From contig CAMPGP010000120.1 of the NCBI GenBank assembly GCA_946885545.1, positions 1 to 6,809 on the forward strand: DNA of 6,809 nt, given 5' to 3'. Of this stretch, positions 1-6,493 are shown piece by piece (position 1 is the first letter of the stretch; the number at the start of each line of letters is the position of its first letter). The notes beneath the pieces are model-generated. The model was not told where the DNA came from and did no database searches. It was given only the letters and a program-made list of their open reading frames with translations. A program made the translations under genes and the position numbers. Source of the stretch: an uncultured Altererythrobacter sp. GTDB lineage: Bacteria; Pseudomonadota; Alphaproteobacteria; Sphingomonadales; Sphingomonadaceae.

Positions 1-30
1 AACCGCGCGCAGACCGTCTGACCTTGCGAA

Positions 31-56
31 AAGGGCCGCCCCATGGGGCGGCCCTT
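31..56 (-). terminator. Perfect palindrome, probable rho-independent terminator
   Basis: The two 13-base halves (AAGGGCCGCCCCA and its exact complement) form a perfect 26-bp inverted repeat with a very GC-rich stem. Read on the minus strand it is followed at once by TTTT (32-29), about 22 bases after the stop of the lipoprotein gene, as expected for an intrinsic terminator of that gene. On the plus strand only a weak T-rich stretch follows, so any termination of a gene entering from the left would be less efficient. The centre is CCATGG, so the real loop is probably the middle 4 to 6 bases. The T-run is short, so efficiency is uncertain. Confidence 0.7.
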
Positions 57-78
57 GATCCTTCCGGTCCGGCGAGGA

Positions 79-372
79 TCAGAAGTAGTCGCGATACCGG
101 TCGTCGTTGCGGCAGTCGTCGTCGATATAGCGGCCATTGCGGTCGTAATAGCCGTCGCAATCGTTGTCCTTGTCCTTGAAGTACCCTGCAAGGCCGCCCG
201 CCGCTGCGCCTGCCGCGGCATAGGTCTCGATATCGCCGCCGGTGATGGCCGCGATCCCGGCTCCGGCCGCTGCGCCCACCGCTGCGCCTTCGACCGCGTA
301 GTTTTCCGCGCATCCGGCGAGCCCGACGGTCGACAGCGCGAGCGCCGGTGCGAGTAGCAATTTGCTTTTCAT
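79..372 (-). CDS. Small glycine-zipper lipoprotein with acidic, calcium-loop-like tail
   Basis: This 97-residue protein has a type II signal peptide: MKSK, a hydrophobic core, and a lipobox LAGC with the lipidated cysteine at C21. Lipidation and envelope anchoring are expected. Residues 29-63 are a glycine-zipper segment rich in Gly/Ala (GAAVGAAAGAG, then AAAGAAAGGLAG), like OsmB/SlyB/YMGG-type lipoproteins, where such segments pack in or against membrane. The tail (66-97) is acidic and aromatic, with D69-N-D71-C-D73-G74 resembling an EF-hand or excalibur metal loop, and cysteines C72 and C87 that could form a disulfide. ATG at 372 is preferred over an in-frame ATG at 390. It has GGAGA (383-379) six bases upstream, and the 390 codon lies in a hairpin without a ribosome site. 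The gene follows the DUF885 gene by 64 bases and probably has its own stress promoter. The exact function is unknown. Confidence 0.85.
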   Translation of the reverse strand: MKSKLLLAPALALSTVGLAGCAENYAVEGAAVGAAAGAGIAAITGGDIETYAAAGAAAGGLAGYFKDKDNDCDGYYDRNGRYIDDDCRNDDRYRDYF

Positions 373-386
373 GGCATTTCTCCGTT

Positions 387-404
387 GCATCCCTGTGGGG
401 ATGC
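387..404 (-). other. Perfect 7-bp hairpin in the leader of the lipoprotein gene
   Basis: GCATCCC and GGGATGC flank a 4-base loop, 14 bases before the ATG and directly before the GGAGA ribosome site. It has no T-run, so it is a poor intrinsic terminator for the upstream DUF885 gene. It could affect read-through, mRNA end stability or translation of the lipoprotein. If transcription starts from the adjacent stress-type promoter, the 5' arm would be partly left out of the message. Confidence 0.4.
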
Positions 405-429
405 TACGGGTCGCCGCCGGTTATGTTCC
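405..429 (-). promoter_or_regulatory. Candidate EcfG (general stress sigma factor) promoter
   Basis: On the minus strand GGAAC (429-425) is followed after exactly 16 bases by CGTA (408-405). The alphaproteobacterial EcfG consensus is GGAAC-N16/17-CGTT, so the -35 is perfect and the -10 matches three of four. It lies between the DUF885 stop (437) and the lipoprotein start (372), in the right direction. Transcription would start near 399, giving a leader of about 27 bases. Glycine-zipper lipoproteins such as OsmB are classic stress-induced genes, which fits. The match is short and untested. Confidence 0.5.
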
Positions 430-436
430 GCAAAGG

Positions 437-2185
437 TCAGTCGTACTCGACGCCCGGCAGCCCCTGCCCGCCGTCGGCGATGAAGGCATCTATCCGCTGT
501 TCGAGCACCGGCAGGGGCACCGAGCCGAGCGACAGCACGACATCATGGAACTTGCGAATATCGAACCGCTCGCCCAGCGCATCCTCGGCCTTGGCGCGCA
601 CCCTGCGGATGGTCATCTCGCCCAGCTTGTAGGCGAGCGCCTGCCCGGGCCAGCTGATGTAGCGATCGATCTCGGTCCCGACCTCGTGCTGCGACAGAGC
701 GGTGTGGCTCGCGAGGTAGTCGATCGCCTGCTCGCGGCTCCAGCCGTAATGGTGGATGCCGGTGTCGATCACCAGCCGCGCCGCGCGCCACATCTCGTAG
801 CTGAGCTTGCCGAAGCGCTCGTAGGGCGTGCGATAGATGCCCATCTCTTCGCCGAGATACTCGGTGTAGAGCCCCCAGCCCTCGCCGAAGCCGGAAAAAT
901 AGGTCTGGCGGCGGAAGCGCGGGGCCTCCTCCTGCTCCAGCGCCACGCCCGCCTGGAAGCTGTGCCCGGGGATGCACTCGTGCAGCGTCAGCGCGGGGAT
1001 GTTGTAGAGCGGGCGCGAGGGCAGGTCGTAGGTGTTCATCTGGCACGCATCGAGGCCGCCGCGCCCGGCGGTGTAGAACGGCGCGATCGCCGGATCGACT
1101 TCGCGGATCGAAAAGCGGTGCCGCGGCAGAAATCCGAAGTAGTCCGCGATCACCCCGTCGACGCGCTTGGCGGCATAGGCCGAGACGCCCATCAGCTCGT
1201 CGGGCGTGTCGGCGACGAACTGCGGATCGGTGCGCAGGAAAGTGATGAACTCGGCCAGCGTGCCGTCGAACCCGGCCTCGGCCTTGACCTCCTCCATCTC
1301 GGCGGTGATCCGCGCGACTTCGGACAGGCCGATCTCGTGGATCTCCTCCGCGGTCAGGTCGAGCGTGGTGTATTGCTCGATCTGCTGCTGGTAGTAAGCC
1401 GGTCCCTCCGGCATCTTCTCCGCAGCGAGCTCGGTGCGCGTCTCGGGCAGGTACTCGTCGCGGAAGAATGCAAGCAGCTCGGCGTAAGCCGGTGATACGC
1501 TTTGCGAGATCGCGGCGCGCCCCTCGGCATTCAGGCGCTCGGCCTCGGCAGCCGGAATGCGCTGCGGCATGTCCGCGAATGCCTTCCAGTACGGGCTCTG
1601 CTCCGGATCTTCGACCACGTTCGAGGCGATCGAGGCGTCGCGCCCTTCCAGCGTCACCCGCGGCACGCTGAAGCCCCGCGCCAGCCCGGCGCGCGCATTG
1701 GCGATATGCTCGTCGAAATAGCGCGGGATGTCGCGCATGCGCGAAATGTAGCGTTCGTATTCCTCGACCGTGGTGAAGCCGCTGCTCGGCGCGAGATAGC
1801 TCCAGAAGTTGCTGTCGCTGTCGAACGGCATTTCCCATTCGCGAAACTTCGCATCGCCGATGTCGGCTTCGAGCAGCGTGCGGAACACCTCCGCATCGAC
1901 CTGCGCCGATGCGCTGAGCGCGGACCTGTCGAGAGCGTCGAGCCGGGCGAGGAACGCCTTCATCTGCTCGGCGCGCGCCATGTTCGCCTCGGGGGTGACC
2001 GAGGCCAGTTCGCTGCCCGGCGCGGTGCTGCCGTTGGCTTCCTCGATCTGGTGATACTGGGCTAGCTGGTAGTCGTAGTATTCGTCGGTCAGGGCCGAGA
2101 GCCGGTCGTCCACGCTGTCTTGCGCATGCAGGGGCGCGGTGATCATGCAGGCGGCGACGACCACCGCCGGAAACGCAAACTTCAT
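437..2185 (-). CDS. Exported DUF885 family protein, peptidase-like
   Basis: The 582-residue product has an N-terminal export signal (MKFAF, hydrophobic core, probable cleavage after LHA at 21) and is probably periplasmic. VAAC at 10-13 weakly resembles a lipobox, but the hydrophobic stretch continues past it, so signal peptidase I is more likely. The DUF885 hallmarks are present: H402-E403-C-I-P-G-H408, which resembles a gluzincin HExxH site with altered spacing; F433-GEGWGLYTE-442, likely supplying a glutamate ligand; and the C-terminal RYISWPGQALAYKLG (508-522). Length is usual for the family. Metal-dependent hydrolysis, perhaps of peptides, is inferred from these motifs; the substrate is unknown. 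The ATG has AGGGAGAGGG just upstream (2200-2191). The gene starts 26 bases after grpE with no terminator between, so it is probably co-transcribed with hrcA-grpE. Confidence 0.9.
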   Translation of the reverse strand: MKFAFPAVVVAACMITAPLHAQDSVDDRLSALTDEYYDYQLAQYHQIEEANGSTAPGSELASVTPEANMARAEQMKAFLARLDALDRSALSASAQVDAEVFRTLLEADIGDAKFREWEMPFDSDSNFWSYLAPSSGFTTVEEYERYISRMRDIPRYFDEHIANARAGLARGFSVPRVTLEGRDASIASNVVEDPEQSPYWKAFADMPQRIPAAEAERLNAEGRAAISQSVSPAYAELLAFFRDEYLPETRTELAAEKMPEGPAYYQQQIEQYTTLDLTAEEIHEIGLSEVARITAEMEEVKAEAGFDGTLAEFITFLRTDPQFVADTPDELMGVSAYAAKRVDGVIADYFGFLPRHRFSIREVDPAIAPFYTAGRGGLDACQMNTYDLPSRPLYNIPALTLHECIPGHSFQAGVALEQEEAPRFRRQTYFSGFGEGWGLYTEYLGEEMGIYRTPYERFGKLSYEMWRAARLVIDTGIHHYGWSREQAIDYLASHTALSQHEVGTEIDRYISWPGQALAYKLGEMTIRRVRAKAEDALGERFDIRKFHDVVLSLGSVPLPVLEQRIDAFIADGGQGLPGVEYD

Positions 2186-2211
2186 TACGGCCCTCTCCCT
2201 GTCGGAATCTT

Positions 2212-2802
2212 TTACTTGGCGACGCTCACCATGGCGGGCCGCAGCAGGCGGTCCTTGATCATGTAGCCCGACTGCAGCTCCTGCACGATCGTTCCCGGCT
2301 CCTGCCCTTCAACGGCAGGAACTTCCATCATCGCCTGATGCTGGTTGGGATCGAGCGGCATGCCCTTGGCGGCGATGCGCGTGATGCCGTGCTGTGCGAA
2401 GACCTTCTCGATCTCACGCATGGTCGCCTCGATCCCGTCGATGAAGCGCTTGGCCTGTTCGTCCTCACGCAGCGCGGCGGGCACATGGTCGAGCGCGCGG
2501 GCAAGATTGTCCGACACCGAGAGGATGTCGCGCGCGAACCCGGTTGCGGCATAGGCGCGGGCATCCTGCACGTCCTTCTCCAGACGGCGGCGCACGTTCT
2601 GCGTCTCTGCGCGCGCATAGAGCACGTCCTGCTTGGCCGCGTCGAGATCGGATCGCAGCGCGGCGAGAGCCTCTTCGAGGCCGCCCGTCTCGCCTTCGTC
2701 GTCGTCCGCATCGAGGAATTCCTCGGGCACGCCTTCGAGTTCCTTTTCGACGGCTTCGTCGTGCGGCCGCCCCTCTTGCTTGCGCGTGTCGTTGTCGCTC
2801 AT
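2212..2802 (-). CDS. grpE: Nucleotide exchange factor GrpE
   Basis: GrpE releases ADP from the DnaK chaperone in the cytoplasm and thereby drives the DnaK-DnaJ cycle. The 196-residue protein has the expected layout: an acidic disordered N-terminus (about 1-40, with DADDDEGE), a long helical coiled-coil segment (about 41-100) used for dimerisation, a middle helical part, and the C-terminal beta domain. The family signature is seen at 150-195: LDPNQHQAM, then [17 protein letters not shown]. It ends four residues after the signature core, typical of alphaproteobacteria. It starts 10 bases after the hrcA stop. The ribosome site is weak (CGGA only 3-4 bases from the ATG), so translational coupling to hrcA is plausible. 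dnaK and dnaJ are not in the window. Confidence 0.97.
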   Translation of the reverse strand: MSDNDTRKQEGRPHDEAVEKELEGVPEEFLDADDDEGETGGLEEALAALRSDLDAAKQDVLYARAETQNVRRRLEKDVQDARAYAATGFARDILSVSDNLARALDHVPAALREDEQAKRFIDGIEATMREIEKVFAQHGITRIAAKGMPLDPNQHQAMMEVPAVEGQEPGTIVQELQSGYMIKDRLLRPAMVSVAK

Positions 2803-2812
2803 TTTTCCGTAT

Positions 2813-3871
2813 CTATCCGATGAGTTTGCCCAGGGACCGGGCGGTGAAATCCACCATGGGGACGACCCGCGCGTAATTCAACCGAGTGGGGCCGATCACC
2901 CCCAGCACGCCGACCACCCTGCCCTCGCGATCGCGATAGGGCGAAGCGATCACCGACGAGCCCGACAGCGCGAACAGGCGGTTCTCGCTGCCGATGAAAA
3001 TCCGCGTGGCCTCCGCCTCGCGCGCGCTTTCGAGCAGTTCGGCGACCGACTGCTTGTTTTCGAGATCGTCGAGCAGCGAGCGCACGCGTTCGAGGTCCGA
3101 CAGCGCGGCCTCGTCGAGCAGTTTCGATTGTCCGCGCACGATCAGCACCGGGCGCTGCGCGGCATCCTCGCTCCACACCGCCAGCCCGCGCTCGACGAGA
3201 TCGCTGCTGGCGGCGTCGAGCTGCGAGCGGCCCGAGGCGATCTCGCTGCGCATTGCTGCCGAGGCCTCGGGCAGCGTGCGACCCGCGAGCCGCGCGGTGA
3301 TATAGTTGCTCGTCTGCTCGAGCAGTTGCGGCGAGACGCCCTCGCCCATCTCGATCACGCGGTTCTCGATGGCGCCGTCCTCGCCCACCAGCACCGCGAG
3401 GACGCGCCCTTGGCCGAGGTTGACGAGGCTCAACTGCGCGAGCCTAGGTTCGAGCCGCGGCACCATGACCATGCCTGCAGCGCCCGAGATGTCCGACAGG
3501 ATCGCGCTGGTCTGCTCCAGCGCCTGTTCGATCGGGCCCGGTTCGGCGAGCCGGCGTTCGATCGCCTTGCGCTCGGCGGCAGTCGGCTCGGCCACCTGCA
3601 TCATGCCGTCGACGAACAGACGCAGGCCGCTCTCGGTCGGCATCCGCCCCGCGCTGGTATGCGGCGCGGCGAGCAGGCCGAGCGATTCGAGGTCCGCGAG
3701 CACCGAGCGGATAGAGGCGGGCGACAGGTTCAGACCCGATCCGCCATCCGCCCTGACGCCCGCGAGCGTTTTCGAACCGACCGGCTGCCCGCTGTCGAGA
3801 TAGCCCTCGACCACCAGGCGGAAGATAGCCCGGGCGCGGTCGGTCAGTTCAGTGACGGGTGGTGTGGGCAT
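2813..3871 (-). CDS. hrcA: Heat-inducible transcription repressor HrcA
   Basis: HrcA binds CIRCE operators (usually at groESL) and represses chaperone genes until stress titrates GroEL away from it. The 352-residue protein shows the N-terminal winged helix with the highly conserved block [19 protein letters not shown] (49-67) and [19 protein letters not shown] (70-88). It has the central dimerisation/GAF-like region with IGSEN (293-297), and the C-terminal [24 protein letters not shown] (321-344). Length is normal. A small GVRADGGSG linker (38-46) precedes the recognition block, and the usual RNVM is RSVL here. The ATG at 3871 gives the conserved N-terminus but has no Shine-Dalgarno. A possible leaderless start is described separately. 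The gene diverges from rph and leads the hrcA-grpE-DUF885 unit. Confidence 0.97.
   Translation of the reverse strand: MPTPPVTELTDRARAIFRLVVEGYLDSGQPVGSKTLAGVRADGGSGLNLSPASIRSVLADLESLGLLAAPHTSAGRMPTESGLRLFVDGMMQVAEPTAAERKAIERRLAEPGPIEQALEQTSAILSDISGAAGMVMVPRLEPRLAQLSLVNLGQGRVLAVLVGEDGAIENRVIEMGEGVSPQLLEQTSNYITARLAGRTLPEASAAMRSEIASGRSQLDAASSDLVERGLAVWSEDAAQRPVLIVRGQSKLLDEAALSDLERVRSLLDDLENKQSVAELLESAREAEATRIFIGSENRLFALSGSSVIASPYRDREGRVVGVLGVIGPTRLNYARVVPMVDFTARSLGKLIG
2854..2882 (-). promoter_or_regulatory. Candidate sigma-32 heat-shock promoter for grpE, inside hrcA
   Basis: On the minus strand GTTGAAT (2882-2876), 14 bases, then CCCCATGG (2861-2854) matches the sigma-32 consensus CTTGAAA-N13/15-CCCCATNT at 5 of 7 and 7 of 8 positions. 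It would start transcription near 2847, about 45 bases before grpE. The same bases encode conserved HrcA residues ([10 protein letters not shown]), so the resemblance could come from coding constraint. It has not been tested. Confidence 0.35.
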
Positions 3872-3877
3872 TGGCTC

Positions 3878-3905
3878 AATCTAGCGCTCGCCCTTGCAGG
3901 CTCAA
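3878..3905 (-). promoter_or_regulatory. Candidate hrcA promoter, giving a near-leaderless transcript
   Basis: On the minus strand TTGAGC (3905-3900), a 16-base spacer and TAGATT (3883-3878) each match the housekeeping sigma consensus at four of six positions. The expected start point is 6-8 bases further on, at or next to the A of the hrcA ATG (3871). The absence of any Shine-Dalgarno before hrcA agrees with a leaderless message. Both boxes are imperfect. Confidence 0.35.
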
Positions 3906-3913
3906 GCCGCAAG
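3893..3913. repeat. Imperfect dyad in the hrcA-rph divergent region
   Basis: CTTGC-A-GGCT, a CA centre, then AGCC-GCAAG form a 9-bp dyad with one extra base. It sits midway between the two divergent genes and overlaps the -35 of the hrcA promoter candidate. It could be an operator or an RNA hairpin in a leftward or rightward leader. It is not a CIRCE element, whose halves are TTAGCACTC and GAGTGCTAA around 9 bases. Confidence 0.3.
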
Positions 3914-3942
3914 CGCCTAACGCGGCGCAAACGACTCGACAA

Positions 3943-3946
3943 AGGA
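3943..3946 (+). promoter_or_regulatory. Ribosome binding site of rph
   Basis: AGGA inside AAAGGAAA lies six bases before the ATG at 3953. It fixes this start within a reading frame that stays open far upstream, antisense to hrcA, and rules out the later in-frame ATG at codon 11. Confidence 0.8.
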
Positions 3947-3952
3947 AATCCC

Positions 3953-4669
3953 ATGCGACCTTCCGGCCGCGCGCCCGACGAGATGCGCGCCCTCACTTTC
4001 GAAATCGGCTTCACCCGGCATGCCGAGGGTTCGTGCCTCGTCAGCTTCGGCGACACGCGCGTGCTGTGCACCGCGAGCGTCGAGAAGGGCGTGCCGCCAT
4101 GGCTGCGCGGCAAGGGCGAAGGCTGGGTCACCGGCGAATACTCGATGCTGCCCCGCGCCACGCACACTCGCGGCCAGCGCGAAGCCGCGCGCGGCAAGCA
4201 GAGCGGTAGAACGCAGGAAATCCAGCGGCTTATCGGGCGAAGCTTGCGTGCAGTTGTCGACCTCAAGAAGCTCGGCGAGCGGCAGATCACGCTCGATTGC
4301 GATGTGATCCAGGCCGATGGCGGCACGCGCACGGCTGCGATCTCCGGTGCATGGGTCGCGCTGCGGCTCGCGGTGGACGGTCTGATCGAAGGCGGCTTGC
4401 TGGTCGAGGATCCGATCGCGGCGCAAGTCGCGGCGGTGAGTTGCGGGATACATCAGGGCACTCCTGTGCTCGACCTCGACTACGACGAGGACAGCGCGGC
4501 GGACGCCGACGCGAACTTCGTGCTCATCTCGGGCGGGCAGATCGCGGAAGTCCAGGCGACCGCCGAAGGCGCAACCTACGACGAGGAGGGCCTGCTGCGC
4601 CTCCTGCGCCTCGCCAAGATCGGCTGCGAAGGCATCTTCGCGGCGCAGCTGGAGGCGGTGAGGAAATGA
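3953..4669 (+). CDS. rph: Ribonuclease PH
   Basis: RNase PH is a hexameric phosphorolytic 3'-5' exoribonuclease that trims tRNA precursor 3' ends, using phosphate and releasing nucleoside diphosphates. The 238-residue product has the family's usual length and colinear key residues: R86 in [21 protein letters not shown]125-R126 in [14 protein letters not shown] (phosphate binding), and D178 and D184 in [14 protein letters not shown] (metal/catalysis). Both fall at the positions known from the family. The N-terminal [12 protein letters not shown] block (substrate RNA contact) is present, which supports the start. The stop overlaps the rdgB start in ATGA, indicating translational coupling. The protein appears intact and catalytically competent, unlike the frameshifted rph of E. 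coli K-12. Confidence 0.98.
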   Translation: MRPSGRAPDEMRALTFEIGFTRHAEGSCLVSFGDTRVLCTASVEKGVPPWLRGKGEGWVTGEYSMLPRATHTRGQREAARGKQSGRTQEIQRLIGRSLRAVVDLKKLGERQITLDCDVIQADGGTRTAAISGAWVALRLAVDGLIEGGLLVEDPIAAQVAAVSCGIHQGTPVLDLDYDEDSAADADANFVLISGGQIAEVQATAEGATYDEEGLLRLLRLAKIGCEGIFAAQLEAVRK

Positions 4670-5295
4670 CCCGGCGGCTCGGTTCCGGGTCGCTCGTCAT
4701 CGCCACGCATAACGCGGGCAAGCTCAAGGAGATCGGCGCACTGCTCGATCCCTACGGGATGAAGTGCATCAGCGCCGGTTCGCTCGGCCTGCCCGAGCCC
4801 GCCGAGACGGGCACGACCTTCGTCCAGAACGCACTGCTCAAGGCGCGCGCGGCGGCCGAGGCCTCGGGCATCGTTTCGCTGGCGGACGACAGCGGCCTCT
4901 CGGTCGACGCGCTCGACGGGCGGCCGGGGGTCTACACCGCCGACTGGGCCGAAAGGCAATGGTTCGAAGGCGATGCGGGCCGCGACTGGTATATGGCGAT
5001 TGGCAAAGTCGAGGGCATGCTCGCGGCCAAGGGCCCCGACGTGCCGCGAGACGCCGCGTTTCACTGCGTCCTCGCGCTCGCCTGGCCCGACGGCGAGCAC
5101 GCTGTCTACGAGGGCACCGCGCCGGGCACGCTGACCTGGCCGCCGCGTGGCGAGCTCGGCTTCGGCTACGACCCGGTGTTCGTGCCAGAGGGCGGCGCAC
5201 AGACCTACGCCGAGATCGACCCAGCCGAAAAGCACCGCATCAGCCACCGCGCCGATGCGTTCGCAAAGCTGGTCGCCGAGCAGTTCGGCGCCTGA
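4666..5295 (+). CDS. rdgB: XTP/dITP diphosphatase (non-canonical purine NTP pyrophosphatase)
   Basis: The enzyme hydrolyses ITP, dITP and XTP to monophosphates plus pyrophosphate, keeping deaminated purines out of DNA and RNA. The 209-residue protein carries the HAM1/RdgB motifs: [10 protein letters not shown] (13-22, substrate and phosphate binding), [12 protein letters not shown] (72-83, catalytic/metal aspartates D74 and D75), GFGYDPVF (165-172), and KHRISHR (189-195, base recognition). A slightly expanded segment [23 protein letters not shown] (88-110) replaces the shorter GxYSAR loop of E. coli, a style I associate with alphaproteobacterial homologues. The ATG overlaps the rph stop by four bases. 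A long upstream extension of the same frame lies inside rph and is not used. Confidence 0.97.
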   Translation: MTRRLGSGSLVIATHNAGKLKEIGALLDPYGMKCISAGSLGLPEPAETGTTFVQNALLKARAAAEASGIVSLADDSGLSVDALDGRPGVYTADWAERQWFEGDAGRDWYMAIGKVEGMLAAKGPDVPRDAAFHCVLALAWPDGEHAVYEGTAPGTLTWPPRGELGFGYDPVFVPEGGAQTYAEIDPAEKHRISHRADAFAKLVAEQFGA

Positions 5296-5301
5296 CCGGC
5301 G

Positions 5302-5328
5302 CAGGCTTGCGGCCCGGCCCGAAGCCTG
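5302..5328 (+). other. Hairpin between rdgB and hemW
   Basis: CAGGCTT (5302-5308) and AAGCCTG (5322-5328) form a perfect 7-bp stem around a GC-rich 13-base loop. It lies 6 bases after the rdgB stop and 13 bases before the hemW GTG. It lacks a T-run, so it is unlikely to be an intrinsic terminator. It may stabilise the upstream message end or modulate hemW translation. Confidence 0.35.
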
Positions 5329-5341
5329 AAAGAATCCGCCC

Positions 5342-6493
5342 GTGGCACGCGCGCTCTACATCCACTGGCCCTTCTGCCTGAAGAAGTGCCCCTATTGCGA
5401 CTTCAACAGTCACGTGCGCGACGGTGTCGACCACGCGGCGTGGCAGGCCGCGCTCATCGCCGACATGCGCCACGAGGCCGCGCTGGCGGGCGGCGAGTCG
5501 CTCGAATCGATCTTCTTCGGCGGCGGCACGCCCTCGCTCATGCCGCCCGCTCTCGTTGGCGCATTGCTGGCCGAGGCCGAGCACCTGTGGGGCTTTGCGC
5601 CCGACATTGAGATCACCCTTGAAGCCAATCCCTCCTCGGTCGAGGCAGCGGCGTTCGGGGATCTCGCCACTGCAGGGATCAACCGCGTCTCGCTCGGGCT
5701 GCAGGCGCTCGACGACGCGGCGTTGCGCTTCCTCGGACGACTGCATGACGTCACGGAAGGCCTCGCCGCACTCGACGTGGCGCAGCGGCACTTCGCGCGG
5801 GTCAGCTTCGACCTGATCTACGCCCGCCCCGGCCAGACGGCCGCCGAGTGGGAGGCCGAACTCGACCGGGCGCTCGGCTTCGGCACCGGGCATCTGTCGC
5901 TCTATCAGCTCACGATCGAGCCCAACACGCGCTTCGCCACCGACGTGCGCCGCGGGGTCTTCACCCCGCTCGACGACGATCCCTCCGCCGAGCTGTTCGA
6001 CCTCACCCGCGCGCGCACCGCCACTGCGGGCCTCCCTGCCTACGAGGTCAGCAATCACGCCCGGCCGGGACAGGAGAGCCGCCACAACCTTGTCTACTGG
6101 CGCTACCGCGACTACTGCGGGATCGGCCCCGGCGCTCACGGACGGCGTGGCGGCATGGCCACCTTGCGCCACAAGAAGCCGGAGAACTGGCTCTCCGCCG
6201 TGGGCGAGCACGGCCACGGCATGCGCGAGGAAACCTCGCTCTCGCCCGCCACGCGCGCTTCCGAAGCGCTGCTGATGGGTCTGCGACTTGCCGAGGGCGT
6301 GCCGCTGTCACAGTTTGCGGGGCGCTTCGGAATCGACGCGCAGAACCTGATCGATCCTCACGGCTGCGAGATGCTCGAACGGCTCGGCTTCGTGCGCCGA
6401 TGCGGCGATCGGCTGACGGTGACCGACAAGGGAATGCCGGTGCTCGACGCGGTCCTCGGCGAGATCGTGCATCCGGCTCTGGTCGCGGCGTGA
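5342..6493 (+). CDS. hemW: Radical SAM heme chaperone HemW
   Basis: HemW binds heme and a 4Fe-4S cluster and delivers heme to membrane hemoproteins; it was long misnamed coproporphyrinogen oxidase (HemN-like). The 383-residue protein starts with YIHWPFCLKKCPYCDFNSH: the cluster motif CxxxCxxC is C12, C16, C19, followed by DF rather than the fourth cysteine of true HemN. FFGGGTPS (58-65) is the SAM-binding GGGTP block, LEANPSS (93-99) follows, and the HemW-specific RHNLVYW is at 247-253. The C-terminal HemN_C-like wing (about 300-380) is present. Translation must begin at this GTG, because an in-frame stop lies at 5327-5329 and there is no other start before the cluster motif. No clear Shine-Dalgarno is visible (only GAAAGAA). 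Its stop overlaps the xerC start in GTGA. Confidence 0.96.
   Translation: MARALYIHWPFCLKKCPYCDFNSHVRDGVDHAAWQAALIADMRHEAALAGGESLESIFFGGGTPSLMPPALVGALLAEAEHLWGFAPDIEITLEANPSSVEAAAFGDLATAGINRVSLGLQALDDAALRFLGRLHDVTEGLAALDVAQRHFARVSFDLIYARPGQTAAEWEAELDRALGFGTGHLSLYQLTIEPNTRFATDVRRGVFTPLDDDPSAELFDLTRARTATAGLPAYEVSNHARPGQESRHNLVYWRYRDYCGIGPGAHGRRGGMATLRHKKPENWLSAVGEHGHGMREETSLSPATRASEALLMGLRLAEGVPLSQFAGRFGIDAQNLIDPHGCEMLERLGFVRRCGDRLTVTDKGMPVLDAVLGEIVHPALVAA

Noticed and set aside
1..21. Possible 3' end of a plus-strand gene (frame reads NRAQTV then a stop at 19-21)
   Set aside because: Six codons are too few to identify a product or prove coding; the position before the palindrome is only suggestive.
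388..390. Upstream in-frame ATG for the lipoprotein
   Set aside because: It sits in the hairpin with no properly spaced ribosome site. The downstream ATG has GGAGA at six bases and gives a normal signal peptide.
362..1495. Long plus-strand open frame (377 codons) antisense to the DUF885 gene
   Set aside because: It is a typical shadow frame in high-GC DNA, low-complexity Arg/Ala/Leu/Gly, with no recognisable domain. The opposite strand encodes a clear family protein.
543..1838. Second minus-strand open frame (431 codons) within the DUF885 gene
   Set aside because: The frame is Arg/Ala-rich and out of phase with the conserved DUF885 motifs; it is a shadow.
3881..3920. CIRCE operator upstream of hrcA
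   Set aside because: Only one half-site-like element exists (7 of 9). The facing TTAG-containing stretch is about 22 bases away instead of 9 and is mismatched.
3894..3922. rph promoter TTGCAG-N17-CCTAAC
   Set aside because: The -10 matches only three of six, too weak to call; a promoter is expected in this spacer, but I cannot place it.
2633..3952. Open frame upstream of and continuous with rph, which would give a 678-residue fusion
   Set aside because: The upstream part is antisense to grpE and hrcA and has no domain. AAAGGAAA before 3953 and the family-length RNase PH fix the true start.
4576..5247. Minus-strand open frame (223 codons) opposite rdgB
   Set aside because: It is the complement of a clear RdgB gene and has no motif of its own.
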